Of a stretch of 35,274 bases of DNA, positions 1 to 5,898 are shown piece after piece. Below the pieces are notes generated by a model. The model was not told where the DNA came from. It ran no database searches and was given only the letters and a program-made list of their open reading frames with translations. This stretch comes from JBBDXS01 sp964418365. Its GTDB lineage: Bacteria > Chloroflexota > Dehalococcoidia > DSTF01 > RBG-16-68-14. A program made the position numbers and the translations under genes. The first letter of the stretch is position 1, and each line of letters starts with the position of its first letter. The DNA lies in the NCBI GenBank assembly GCA_964418365.1, contig CAYQLM010000025.1:1-35274 (forward strand). The letters run 5' to 3'.

Positions 1-2
1 TC

Positions 3-410
3 GAGTGCGCGTACCTCGTCGGGCTGGCGCAGAAGGACTTCGAGATCAGCGTGCAGTACGCGAAGGACCGCATCCAGTTCGGCCGGCCGATCGGCAGCTT
101 CCAGGCGATCCAGCACAAGGCGGCCGACATGGTGACGGACGTCGACGGCGCGCGCTTCATCATGTACAAGGCGGCGTGGTCGGTGCAGGAGAACACGCCG
201 GAGGCCGATATGGACGTGCACATGGCGAAGGCCTGGTGCAGCGAGGCGACGCGCCGGGTGGTGGCGCACGGCCAGCAGATCCACGGCGGCATCGGCTTCA
301 CGAAGGAGTACATCATCCAGCTCTACTTCCGGCGTCAGAAGGCGTCGGAGCTGGCGTGGGGCGACGCGGACTTCCACCGCGAGCACGTCGCAGAGCTGCT
401 GAAGATCTAG
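3..410 (+). CDS. Acyl-CoA dehydrogenase, C-terminal part (5' end outside window)
   Basis: This is the C-terminal catalytic helical domain of a flavin-dependent acyl-CoA dehydrogenase, which oxidises acyl-CoA thioesters to enoyl-CoA. The frame is open from the left edge, so the start lies outside the window. Recognisable family segments are YAKDRIQFGRPIGSFQAIQH and, near the end, QQIHGGIGFTKEYIIQLYFR. The usual Y-E-G-T segment carrying the catalytic glutamate in medium-chain enzymes is absent. The tail instead reads like enzymes ending in GDADFHRE, a type often found in steroid or branched-acid degradation clusters. The substrate cannot be told from this fragment. Confidence 0.9.
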   Translation, partial: ECAYLVGLAQKDFEISVQYAKDRIQFGRPIGSFQAIQHKAADMVTDVDGARFIMYKAAWSVQENTPEADMDVHMAKAWCSEATRRVVAHGQQIHGGIGFTKEYIIQLYFRRQKASELAWGDADFHREHVAELLKI

Positions 411-472
411 GGCAGGACGCGTGAGGAGGCTGGCGCTCGGGCGCCGGCCTCTGTCTTTTCGAGAAGTCGCCA

Positions 473-895
473 ATGATGCTGCTAGGAATGACCATCACTG
501 CGATTGCTGCTGTCGGAGTGAACGCCATACTCTTGCTTCATTTCAAACTGATCTCGCCTAAGAGGATGCCCGCGTGTGCCGCTCTCGCAGTTGCAGGTTT
601 CTTCGGGGCTACAATTCTTATGAGCGTCGTCAGCCTAACGAGCTCCGGCTCAACGAACCTGGACAGAGCAGTCCTTCCCCCTGTAATGGGAGTCGCTGGA
701 TTGGCTGGCGTCCTACTGATGTTGTTGGTCGTACTGTTGGTCATAGACTACACGCCATGGGGTCGGGCAAATGTGGCGCTCTTCCGAGCTTTTCCGACCT
801 TTGCTGAGATAGGTCGTAGGAAGCCCATGGTGTGGATGACCGCCCTCCTAACGCCGCGCGATTATCTTTCGTCGGAGAACGAAGATGCATCCTGA
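473..895 (+). CDS. Small hypothetical membrane protein
   Basis: This 140-residue protein has three likely membrane segments, at about residues 5-23, 36-60 and 74-92, with short loops and a charged C-terminal tail. I recognise no family. It has two adjacent ATG codons and no strong ribosome binding site. Its codons are visibly less GC-rich at third positions than those of its neighbours, which hints at transfer or weak selection. The end overlaps the downstream HIT gene by 11 bases, so the two may be co-translated. The hydrophobic pattern makes a real gene more likely than chance, but there is no homology evidence. Confidence 0.55.
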   Translation: MMLLGMTITAIAAVGVNAILLLHFKLISPKRMPACAALAVAGFFGATILMSVVSLTSSGSTNLDRAVLPPVMGVAGLAGVLLMLLVVLLVIDYTPWGRANVALFRAFPTFAEIGRRKPMVWMTALLTPRDYLSSENEDAS

Positions 896-1229
896 CTGCC
901 TGTTCTGCAAGATGGCGTCGGGCGAGATGGACGTGCCGAAGCTGCACGAGGACGACCTCTGCTTCGCGATACGCGACATCAACCCGCGCGCGCCCGTGCA
1001 CTGTATGGTGATCCCGAAGGAACACATCGAGACGATGCGCGAAGTGCGCGAGAGCCACGGGCCGCTGCTGGGGCGGCTGTTCGATGTCGCGAACAAGGTG
1101 GCTGCGGCCGAGGGCGTATCGGAGCGGGGCTACCGGCTGGCGTTCAACGTCGGGGAGGACGGCGGGCAGACGATCTACCACATCCACCTGCATGTACTGG
1201 GCGGACGGCGGCTGGGGGCGGAAGGATAG
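885..1229 (+). CDS. HIT-family nucleotide hydrolase (HINT type)
   Basis: A 114-residue protein of the histidine triad superfamily, whose HINT branch hydrolyses nucleoside phosphoramidates and acyl-adenylates in the cytoplasm. The signature YHIHLHV is present, with His99, His101 and His103. His101 is the expected nucleophile. The N-terminal CLFCKMASGE segment is typical of bacterial HINT proteins, where the Cys pair may bind zinc with histidines. The length is normal. The start overlaps the upstream membrane-protein gene. The natural substrate is unknown, as for most of the family. Confidence 0.95.
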   Translation: MHPDCLFCKMASGEMDVPKLHEDDLCFAIRDINPRAPVHCMVIPKEHIETMREVRESHGPLLGRLFDVANKVAAAEGVSERGYRLAFNVGEDGGQTIYHIHLHVLGGRRLGAEG

Positions 1230-1309
1230 CGGTTAAGTCTCTGGTTGCTAGTCGCTAGTCGCTGGTACGGCCTATCCCCGAAGAACGCGCAATGAATTGC
1301 GGCATGATG

Positions 1310-1344
1310 CCCTCACCCCTACCCCTCTCCCCAAGGGAGAGGGG
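1310..1344. repeat. Intergenic palindromic repeat, family 1, copy 1
   Basis: CCCTCACCCC is followed by a hairpin (CCCCTCTCCC / GGGAGAGGGG). It belongs to a family with nine copies in this window. The surrounding spacer 1230-1459 also holds short imperfect tandem units of the CTAGTCG type (about 1245-1265) and GCTGACNG type (about 1383-1402). Confidence 0.85.
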
Positions 1345-1391
1345 TGCATGTTTCCAAAGTGCTACGGCTGTCCAGGCCCGATGGCTGACCG

Positions 1392-1435
1392 CTGACGGCT
1401 GATTGCTCTCGTGCTACACTGAAGCAGACTTCAGT
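1392..1435 (+). promoter_or_regulatory. Candidate htpX promoter with overlapping palindromic operator
   Basis: A -35-like CTGACG (1392-1397) and a -10-like TACACT (1415-1420) are separated by 17 bp. The perfect inverted repeat ACTGAAG-CAGA-CTTCAGT (1418-1435) overlaps the end of the -10 and the expected transcription start. That is where a repressor would act. The htpX start codon is 25 bases downstream. No regulator is identified. Confidence 0.4.
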
Positions 1436-1459
1436 AATGGAGAGTGGGGCGAAGCATAG

Positions 1460-2326
1460 ATGAATACGGTAAAGACGGCAGTCCTGCTGGCGGCCATTAC
1501 GGGGCTGTTTCTGCTGCTCGGGTTCCTCCTCGGCGGGCCGACGGGTATCGTTGTGGCCTTCGTGTTCGCGGGGGCGATGAACTTCTTCGCGTACTGGTCG
1601 TCGGACAAGCTGGCGCTGCGGATGGCGAACGCGAAGGAAGTGACGCCGGAAGAGGCGCCGCAGCTGCACCGAGTCGTCGAGCAGGTAGCGGCGCTGGCGA
1701 ACGAGCCGAAGCCGCGCGTGTACATCATCGAGAGCGCGACGCCGAACGCGTTCGCGACGGGCCGCAATCCGCAGCACGCAGCCGTCGCGGCGACGACAGG
1801 CATCCTGAACTTGCTGGACGAACGCGAGCTGCGCGGCGTCCTGGGCCACGAGCTCGGCCACGTGAAGAACCGCGATATCCTGACGAGCTCGATCGTCGCG
1901 ACGCTGGCGGGCGCGATCAGCATGATCGCGTGGATGAGCCTGTGGTTCGGCGGAGCGTTCGGGAGTCGCGATCGGAATAACCCGTACGGCGGCCTGATCG
2001 CGCTGGCGGCGGTGCTGCTCGCGCCGATCGCCGCGACGATGATCCAGCTCGGCATCTCGCGCGCGCGGGAGTACCAGGCGGACGAGACTGGCGCGCACCT
2101 GACGCACGATCCTGAAGCGCTCGCGAGCGCGCTGGAGAAGCTGGAGCGCGGCGTCCAGGCGCGGCCGATGGAGCCCTCGCCGATGGCGCAATCGACGGCG
2201 CACCTGTACATCGTGAACCCGTTCCGCGGCGGCGGCGTATCGAACTTGTTCAGTACGCACCCGCCGATCGAGGAGCGCATTCGCCGGCTGCACGCGATGG
2301 CGTACGGCCCGCACGTCACGGCGTAA
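1460..2326 (+). CDS. htpX: HtpX-like membrane zinc metalloprotease
   Basis: A 288-residue M48-family membrane protease that degrades misfolded membrane proteins, with its active site on the cytoplasmic side. Two N-terminal membrane segments (about 5-25 and 27-46) precede the catalytic domain. The zinc site is HELGH (His130, Glu131, His134), and the third ligand is the Glu in REYQADETG (Glu204). Two more hydrophobic stretches, at about 144-165 and 180-200, fit the family layout, and the length is normal. The gene stands alone between repeat-rich spacers. The upstream palindrome at 1418-1435 suggests regulation, possibly stress-responsive as for other htpX genes. Confidence 0.95.
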   Translation: MNTVKTAVLLAAITGLFLLLGFLLGGPTGIVVAFVFAGAMNFFAYWSSDKLALRMANAKEVTPEEAPQLHRVVEQVAALANEPKPRVYIIESATPNAFATGRNPQHAAVAATTGILNLLDERELRGVLGHELGHVKNRDILTSSIVATLAGAISMIAWMSLWFGGAFGSRDRNNPYGGLIALAAVLLAPIAATMIQLGISRAREYQADETGAHLTHDPEALASALEKLERGVQARPMEPSPMAQSTAHLYIVNPFRGGGVSNLFSTHPPIEERIRRLHAMAYGPHVTA

Positions 2327-2338
2327 GCGACCCCGACT

Positions 2339-2378
2339 CCCTCACCCCTAGCCCCTCTCCCTCAGAGAGGGAGAGGGG
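2339..2378. repeat. Intergenic palindromic repeat, family 1, copy 2
   Basis: CCTCACCCCTAGCCCCTCTC is followed by a mirrored GAGAGGGAGAGGGG arm. Same family and orientation as the copy at 1310. It lies 12 bases after the htpX stop codon. Confidence 0.85.
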
Positions 2379-2407
2379 ACACGTGGCGTTTGAGCATGAG
2401 GTGGCCG

Positions 2408-2435
2408 AGAGGCCCCTCTGAGAAGAGGGGCCTCT
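2408..2435 (+). terminator. Strong 12-bp hairpin after htpX, possible terminator
   Basis: AGAGGCCCCTCT and its exact complement AGAGGGGCCTCT flank a GAGA tetraloop. A pyrimidine-rich but not uninterrupted T tract (TACTTCCTCCCTC) follows. The stem is long and GC-rich enough to end htpX transcription. Without a real T run it could also be a transcript-stabilising hairpin or part of a repeat. Confidence 0.45.
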
Positions 2436-2443
2436 TACTTCCT

Positions 2444-2478
2444 CCCTCACCCCGGCCCTCTCCCTGAGGGAGAGGGCG
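2444..2478. repeat. Intergenic palindromic repeat, family 1, copy 3
   Basis: CCCTCACCCCGGCCCTCTCC followed by CTGAGGGAGAGGGCGAG. It ends only about 20 bases before the yqeK start, so it lies in that gene's leader. Confidence 0.85.
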
Positions 2479-2497
2479 AGAACTAAGACCTCTTGCT

Positions 2498-3088
2498 ATG
2501 ATGGCGCCGATGAACGAGACGCGGCGCGCGCTGGAGCAGGCCGTCGATGCGCTGCCGGGCGGGCTGCGCGAGCACGTGCTGCGCGTGGTGGAAGAATCGG
2601 CGCGGCTGGCGCGGCTGCACGGCATCGACGAGGAGCGGGCGACGATCGCGGCACTGGGGCACGACCTGGCGCGCGGCTGCTCGCCCGAGGAGCTGCTGCG
2701 CGAGGCCGAGGCGCTCGGCATCGAGGCGGGGCCTATCGAGCGCGCTGAGCCGATCCTGCTACACGGGCCGATCGGCGCGCGGTGGATGGCGGCGCGATAC
2801 GGCATCGCCGACGCGGACGCGCTCGCGGCGGCGCGCTACCACACGACGGCGCGCGCGGGCATGAGCGCGCTCGAGCGGCTGATCTTCGTCGCGGACAAGA
2901 TCGAGCCGTACAAGGCGCGCGGCGACACGGCGCTGGCCGAGGCGCGCGAGCTGGCGGACGCCAGCATCGATCCCGCGCTGCGGGTCATCCTGGACCGGCA
3001 GGTCACACGCGCCGTCGAGCGGGGCTGGCCGCTCCACCCGGACACCGTCGCGGCGCGCAACGAGCTGCTCGTGCCGGACGCCGAGTAG
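2498..3088 (+). CDS. yqeK: YqeK-like HD-domain phosphohydrolase
   Basis: A 196-residue HD-superfamily protein resembling bacterial YqeK, which symmetrically cleaves diadenosine tetraphosphate to two ADP. The metal-binding pattern is visible as His26, His55-Asp56 (ALGHDLARG), His89 (LLHGP), His115 (RYHTT) and Asp133 (VADKIEP). All are placed as in YqeK. Three in-frame ATG codons (2498, 2501, 2510) compete. No clear ribosome binding site decides among them, because the leader is occupied by a repeat. In many bacteria yqeK follows nadD or precedes rsfS. Neither is adjacent here. Confidence 0.85.
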   Translation: MMAPMNETRRALEQAVDALPGGLREHVLRVVEESARLARLHGIDEERATIAALGHDLARGCSPEELLREAEALGIEAGPIERAEPILLHGPIGARWMAARYGIADADALAAARYHTTARAGMSALERLIFVADKIEPYKARGDTALAEARELADASIDPALRVILDRQVTRAVERGWPLHPDTVAARNELLVPDAE

Positions 3089-3159
3089 GCATGATGTCGC
3101 AGCGCCGCCGCATCGCAGTGGAGCCGACCACGCGGCGCCGGTGTACAAGGAGGATGGGC

Positions 3160-3954
3160 ATGCAACATACAGGGAGGCGCGGCGGACCAGGTGCGGGCGC
3201 GCTGGCGCTTGCGCTGAGCGGCGTGATGGTCATCCTCGTCTCGTGGGCGTGTGGTGGCGGAGAGACGCATGGCGCGCCCAAGACATCGGCTATCACACCG
3301 TTCGTCACCGCCAACACGACGGCGCCGGGAGCCGACGAGCACGTGACGCTGCGCGGCACGCTGACACTCGATGGCGCGCCGCTGGACACGCAGTTCCTGG
3401 GCGTGCGCGTCGTTCGCGACGGCCTGGCGGCAGCCTGCCAGGATGCGATTCCGGCAGTCACGCTAGGGCGCTACGAGATACCGGTCGCTGCCGACGCGGA
3501 GGTCCGTGGATGCGGTGCGCCCGGAGCCGAGCTCCTGCTCTGGGCGTACGTCGGCGACGCCTTCATCTTCAGCACACAGACTACGCCCTGGCCGGGGAGC
3601 GGTGCTACGGCGACGTTTGATGCCAGCTTGTCGTCGGCCGCCCGCGAGGGCGCGAGCAAGCCGGTAACGGAGTTCAAAGGCCACCTGTTCGATCGCGATG
3701 GAAGCAGCCTGCCCGGGGGCACGGTAATCGAGGCGTATGCCGGTGACGTGCGCTGTGGCGTCACCTCACTTCGATATGGCGATGCCACCGAGGGCTATTA
3801 CACGTTGATCGTTGCCGGCCCGCAGTCCGTCTCCGGCTGCGGGGAAGGGGCAAGCTTAACGTTCCGGCTCGACGGGAAGCCTGCGGCCGAAACTGCGCTC
3901 AATGATCTCGGGCGGGCCAGCGAGAATCACGAGTTGAATCTGAGCGTGAAGTAA
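3160..3954 (+). CDS. Probable lipoprotein with two tandem beta-sandwich repeats
   Basis: A 264-residue secreted protein. AAGGAGG at 3147-3153 sits 6 bases before the ATG at 3160, which selects this start over upstream codons. The N-terminus is basic, then hydrophobic (about residues 12-30), then SWACGGGE. The cysteine is consistent with lipid anchoring although the lipobox is not ideal. The mature part contains two related units, about residues 55-145 and 155-255. Each begins with a G-x-L strand and ends in a Y-x-I/L-x-V...GCG segment, so an internal duplication is likely. The fold resembles carboxypeptidase-regulatory or transthyretin-like domains, but this is inferred by eye. Function unknown. 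Confidence 0.8.
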   Translation: MQHTGRRGGPGAGALALALSGVMVILVSWACGGGETHGAPKTSAITPFVTANTTAPGADEHVTLRGTLTLDGAPLDTQFLGVRVVRDGLAAACQDAIPAVTLGRYEIPVAADAEVRGCGAPGAELLLWAYVGDAFIFSTQTTPWPGSGATATFDASLSSAAREGASKPVTEFKGHLFDRDGSSLPGGTVIEAYAGDVRCGVTSLRYGDATEGYYTLIVAGPQSVSGCGEGASLTFRLDGKPAAETALNDLGRASENHELNLSVK

Positions 3955-3990
3955 CGTTAGGCGCATATGGCTCGAAGTCGCCACGACAAG

Positions 3991-4010
3991 CTGCGGGTTT
4001 CATCCCGCAG
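3991..4010 (+). terminator. Hairpin after the lipoprotein gene
   Basis: CTGCGGG-TTTCAT-CCCGCAG is a perfect 7-bp stem with a 6-base loop, 36 bases after the lipoprotein stop codon. No T tract follows, so intrinsic termination is only a possibility. It marks the left edge of the accessory island. Confidence 0.35.
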
Positions 4011-4029
4011 GATGTAGGATACACACGCG

Positions 4030-4073
4030 ATGACGACCCGCCGTGACCTCGGTGACTTCGGCGAGCGCGTGGC
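4030..4073 (+). pseudogene. Orphan 5' end of yraN (copy A)
   Basis: 44 bases match the first codons of the intact yraN at 6880 at 39 of 44 positions. The translation is MTTRRDLGDFGERVA against MTSRRDLGDFGERVA. Four of the five differences are synonymous and one changes Ser to Thr, so this copy diverged under coding constraint rather than by random decay. After codon 15 the sequence departs completely from yraN and runs into the 59-bp site at 4081. The frame closes at 4177-4179. It reads as a half-site left by integration into yraN. Confidence 0.8.
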
Positions 4074-4080
4074 GCGGGCA

Positions 4081-4139
4081 ACCTATGCGCGACATGTGAG
4101 ACCTACGGTGATCCCGCTGTGTTGGAGGATTGCTCTTGA
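4081..4139 (+). repeat. Junction site repeat, copy A
   Basis: First of three sites that align without gaps over about 59 bases (also 4882-4940 and 5707-5765). The central 14 bases ACCTACGGTGATCC (4101-4114) are identical in all three. Left-side ACCTATGCGC and right-side GGAGGAT are partly conserved. It follows orphan yraN copy A and precedes the split-barrel gene. About 25 bases further on, CTCGACG-N10-CGTCGAG (4164-4187) forms a 7-10-7 inverted repeat. Confidence 0.75.
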
Positions 4140-4230
4140 GCGCGAGATGACGCGCACCTGCTGCTCGACGACGCGGTAGCCGTCGAGTAGGCTGAGGCAA
4201 CAACGCGCTTCACTTGTCGGGAGGATGCCG

Positions 4231-4686
4231 ATGCAACCACCGCAAAGCATGCAGGGGCGGAAAGCGAACGTGTTGGATAACCTGCGTATGGTGCGTGGCA
4301 CAGAGAAGGATATCTGGGTGGCCTCCGCTAGCGCCTCCGGCGAAGCGTACTTGATCCCGCTCTCATTCTACTGGGATGGCGCACGCCTCACGGTTGCGAC
4401 CCTGAAGCGCAGCCGAACGGCCCGCAACCTCCAGCGCGCTGGTGTCGCGCGCATGGCCTTGCCACCAACCAGGGACGTGGTGATCATAGAAGGCACGCTG
4501 GAGTTCATCGAGACTGATGCGGACGATGAGCTCGCGGCTGCTCACACTGAGGCGGCTGGCTTCGATGCCAGGCGCTCACAGAAAAACGTCTACATCCGGT
4601 TGACGCCACGAAAGATCCAGGCATGGCGTGAGGAGAACGAACTGATTGGTCGCGACGTGATGATTGATGGCCGGTGGCTGGCTTAG
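4231..4686 (+). CDS. Pyridoxamine 5'-phosphate oxidase-like flavin or F420 split-barrel protein
   Basis: A 151-residue protein of the FMN-binding split-barrel (PPOX) superfamily. Family features are the conserved strands AYLIPLSFYWDGARLTVATL and the segment SRTARNLQRAGVARMAL that normally contacts cofactor phosphate. The pattern then continues with DVVIIEGTLEF and YIRLTPRKIQAW. Members bind FMN, F420 or haem, and the ligand cannot be settled here. GGGAGG at 4219-4224 lies 6 bases before the ATG at 4231, which favours it over the ATG at 4225 that abuts the Shine-Dalgarno. It is the first gene of the island, between junction sites A and X, and is followed by a truncated DinB gene. Confidence 0.85.
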   Translation: MQPPQSMQGRKANVLDNLRMVRGTEKDIWVASASASGEAYLIPLSFYWDGARLTVATLKRSRTARNLQRAGVARMALPPTRDVVIIEGTLEFIETDADDELAAAHTEAAGFDARRSQKNVYIRLTPRKIQAWREENELIGRDVMIDGRWLA

Positions 4687-4696
4687 ACTGAGTCGC

Positions 4697-4912
4697 ATGG
4701 CGGAGGACAGGGACGCACTGCTACAGCACTACCGCGAGACGCAGCAGGAGCTGCTCTCCGCCATCGACGGGCTCAGCGACGAGCTATTGACCGAGCCGTC
4801 GCTCGATGGCTGGTCGGTCAAGGACCACCTGGCCCACATCGCGTTCTGGGATGACATCCGGGCCAGCGGGGTGGCGCGCACACCTGTGCGCACTAGGACA
4901 GACCTACGGTGA
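4697..4912 (+). pseudogene. DinB-family protein, 3'-truncated
   Basis: The reading frame encodes 71 residues starting with the helix of a DinB/mycothiol-dependent hydrolase fold, ending in the recognisable GWSVKDHLAHIAFWDD. That segment carries the first metal-ligand histidine of the family. Full-length members are about 150-170 residues, so more than half is missing, including the other metal ligands. The break falls at GVARTPVRT, exactly where junction site X begins, and the frame ends inside that site. The start at 4697 lies 10 bases after the split-barrel gene's stop codon. The missing 3' part is not elsewhere in the window. Almost certainly non-functional. Confidence 0.8.
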
Positions 4913-4940
4913 TCCTCGTGAGGTGGACGATCTTAGCCGA
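4882..4940 (+). repeat. Junction site repeat, copy X
   Basis: Second copy of the 59-bp site, with the identical 14-base centre at 4902-4915. No full yraN end precedes it. Instead truncated DinB is joined at GGGGTGGCG (about 4869-4877), which matches the CGGGTGGCG of yraN codons 13-15. A short piece of the attachment sequence may therefore survive. The methyltransferase gene follows 55 bases later. Confidence 0.7.
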
Positions 4941-4994
4941 GCACTCCGCCCCGTCCAGACGCACGAGCCTCCTATAGAATGAAAGTGCGCGTAC

Positions 4995-5591
4995 ATGGCT
5001 TGGAATCGAAACATCCACTACCACCAGAGGCTTCTGCGCCTCGTGCCCTCGCCGTGTGCAAGAGGTTTGGATGCAGGCTGCGGCCACGGCGATTTCGCTC
5101 GGCTGCTCGCCACTGTGGCCCACCAAGTGGACGCGCTGGATATATCGCAAGAGGTCATCGAGCAGGCTAGGCGGGTGGCACCGCCGCCAACGAATGTTCG
5201 CTTCATGGCCGGAGACCTCCTTGACGACGAACGGCTAACGGAAGGATCGTACGACTTCATTTCAGCTTTGGCCGTCCTCCATCACCTTCCGTTCGCAGCT
5301 GCGCTGGATAAAATGCGTCTTCTCCTCCGACCAAGCGGAACGTTGGCCATCCTTGGACTTCATCGCGACGCGTCGGTGGGCGACTTCGCGATGAGCGCGA
5401 TCGCTGTGCCGGTTAGCCTGACCTATCGGCTGTGCCGGGGGTACGCTCAGATCACGGCGCCTACTCTTCCCCCGACCTTGCCGCTTCGCGCCATTCGCGA
5501 CTCGGCGAGCCGCGTTCTCCCCGGTGCGACCACCACCCGGCTCCTGTTAGATCGTCATCTGATCACCTGGACAAAACCCGCAGAGGAATGA
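4995..5591 (+). CDS. Class I SAM-dependent methyltransferase
   Basis: A 198-residue Rossmann-fold methyltransferase. Motif I is LDAGCGHG (residues 25-32). The acidic residue binding the SAM ribose is Asp49 in ALDIS. The motif VRFMAGDLLDD is followed by the motif-II-like YDFISALAVLHHLP. The C-terminal third has a hydrophobic segment (about 130-150) and no clear substrate domain. The small size and LHHL motif suggest a small-molecule methylase, substrate unknown. GC3 is lower than in the surrounding core genes, fitting acquired cargo. A TATAGAAT stretch just upstream (4973-4980) might be a -10 element, but no -35 was found. Confidence 0.9.
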   Translation: MAWNRNIHYHQRLLRLVPSPCARGLDAGCGHGDFARLLATVAHQVDALDISQEVIEQARRVAPPPTNVRFMAGDLLDDERLTEGSYDFISALAVLHHLPFAAALDKMRLLLRPSGTLAILGLHRDASVGDFAMSAIAVPVSLTYRLCRGYAQITAPTLPPTLPLRAIRDSASRVLPGATTTRLLLDRHLITWTKPAEE

Positions 5592-5654
5592 CCCGGTGAG
5601 CCGCTCAAAGGTGGGATCATCGCGGAGGTCGCCTTCGGGGCGATCGATGCGTCG

Positions 5655-5710
5655 ATGACCTCCCGGCGCGACCTCGGTGACTTCGGCGAGCGCGTGGCCG
5701 TCGCGCATCT
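5655..5710 (+). pseudogene. Orphan 5' end of yraN (copy B)
   Basis: 56 bases match the intact yraN start at 50 of 56 positions, covering codons 1-18 and part of codon 19 (MTSRRDLGDFGERVA, then V-A-H-L). Five of the six differences are third-position silent changes. The remaining one is GTC against GCC, Val for Ala. The copy then switches into junction site B and stops at 5748-5750. Upstream DNA is unlike that before copies A or C, so the shared segment begins essentially at the ATG. This is the second attachment half-site in the array. Confidence 0.85.
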
Positions 5711-5765
5711 ATGCGTACCAGCAGACACCTACGGTGATCCCGCTCCGTAGGACGATCCCGTACGA
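5707..5765 (+). repeat. Junction site repeat, copy B, with perfect hairpin
   Basis: Third copy of the 59-bp site, with the 14-base centre at 5727-5740. Only here does the centre form a perfect inverted repeat, CCTACGG-N10-CCGTAGG (5728-5751). GATC occurs on both sides of a 14-base spacer here and in copy X. The copy in site A ends in GATT. Confidence 0.75.
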
Positions 5766-5796
5766 GCGCCTTCCCCTCATGATGGCGAGCGCCTAA

Positions 5797-5825
5797 TTGA
5801 CACCCTCTCTTCCTGGTTGTACTCT
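5797..5825 (+). promoter_or_regulatory. Sigma70-type promoter for the dioxygenase gene
   Basis: A perfect -35 TTGACA (5797-5802) and a weak -10 TACTCT (5820-5825) are 17 bp apart. Transcription would start about 65 bases before the dioxygenase ATG. The cargo gene thus appears to carry its own promoter. Confidence 0.45.
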
Positions 5826-5898
5826 CTCCAGTGGCCATCGGATTGACTGGGGCAACTTTCAGGCACGGCACAACTCTCACAAGAGCCAGGAGTAGGTC

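Noticed and set aside
1319..2314. Long minus-strand open frame opposite htpX
   Set aside because: Arg-rich antisense frame over a gene with an intact HELGH protease signature, starting in a repeat. No domain is recognisable.
2408..2435. The 12-bp hairpin as a member of repeat family 1
   Set aside because: It lacks the CCCTCACCCC part, and its stem differs from CCCTCTCCC/GGGAGAGGG, so it was kept as a possible terminator.
2782..3159. Long 5' extension of the lipoprotein frame into yqeK
   Set aside because: It overlaps a well-supported gene, is Arg/Gly-rich, and ignores the strong AAGGAGG and signal peptide that mark the start at 3160.
3956..3962. GTTAGGC, identical to the R' core of integron attC sites
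   Set aside because: No partner RYYYAAC with suitable spacing was found upstream, and a 7-base match is expected by chance. The array described here does not use this core.
4030..4179. A 49-residue open frame starting with the orphan yraN end as an independent small gene
   Set aside because: Only the first 15 codons resemble a protein family. The rest is the junction site read by chance and differs from the reading at 5655.
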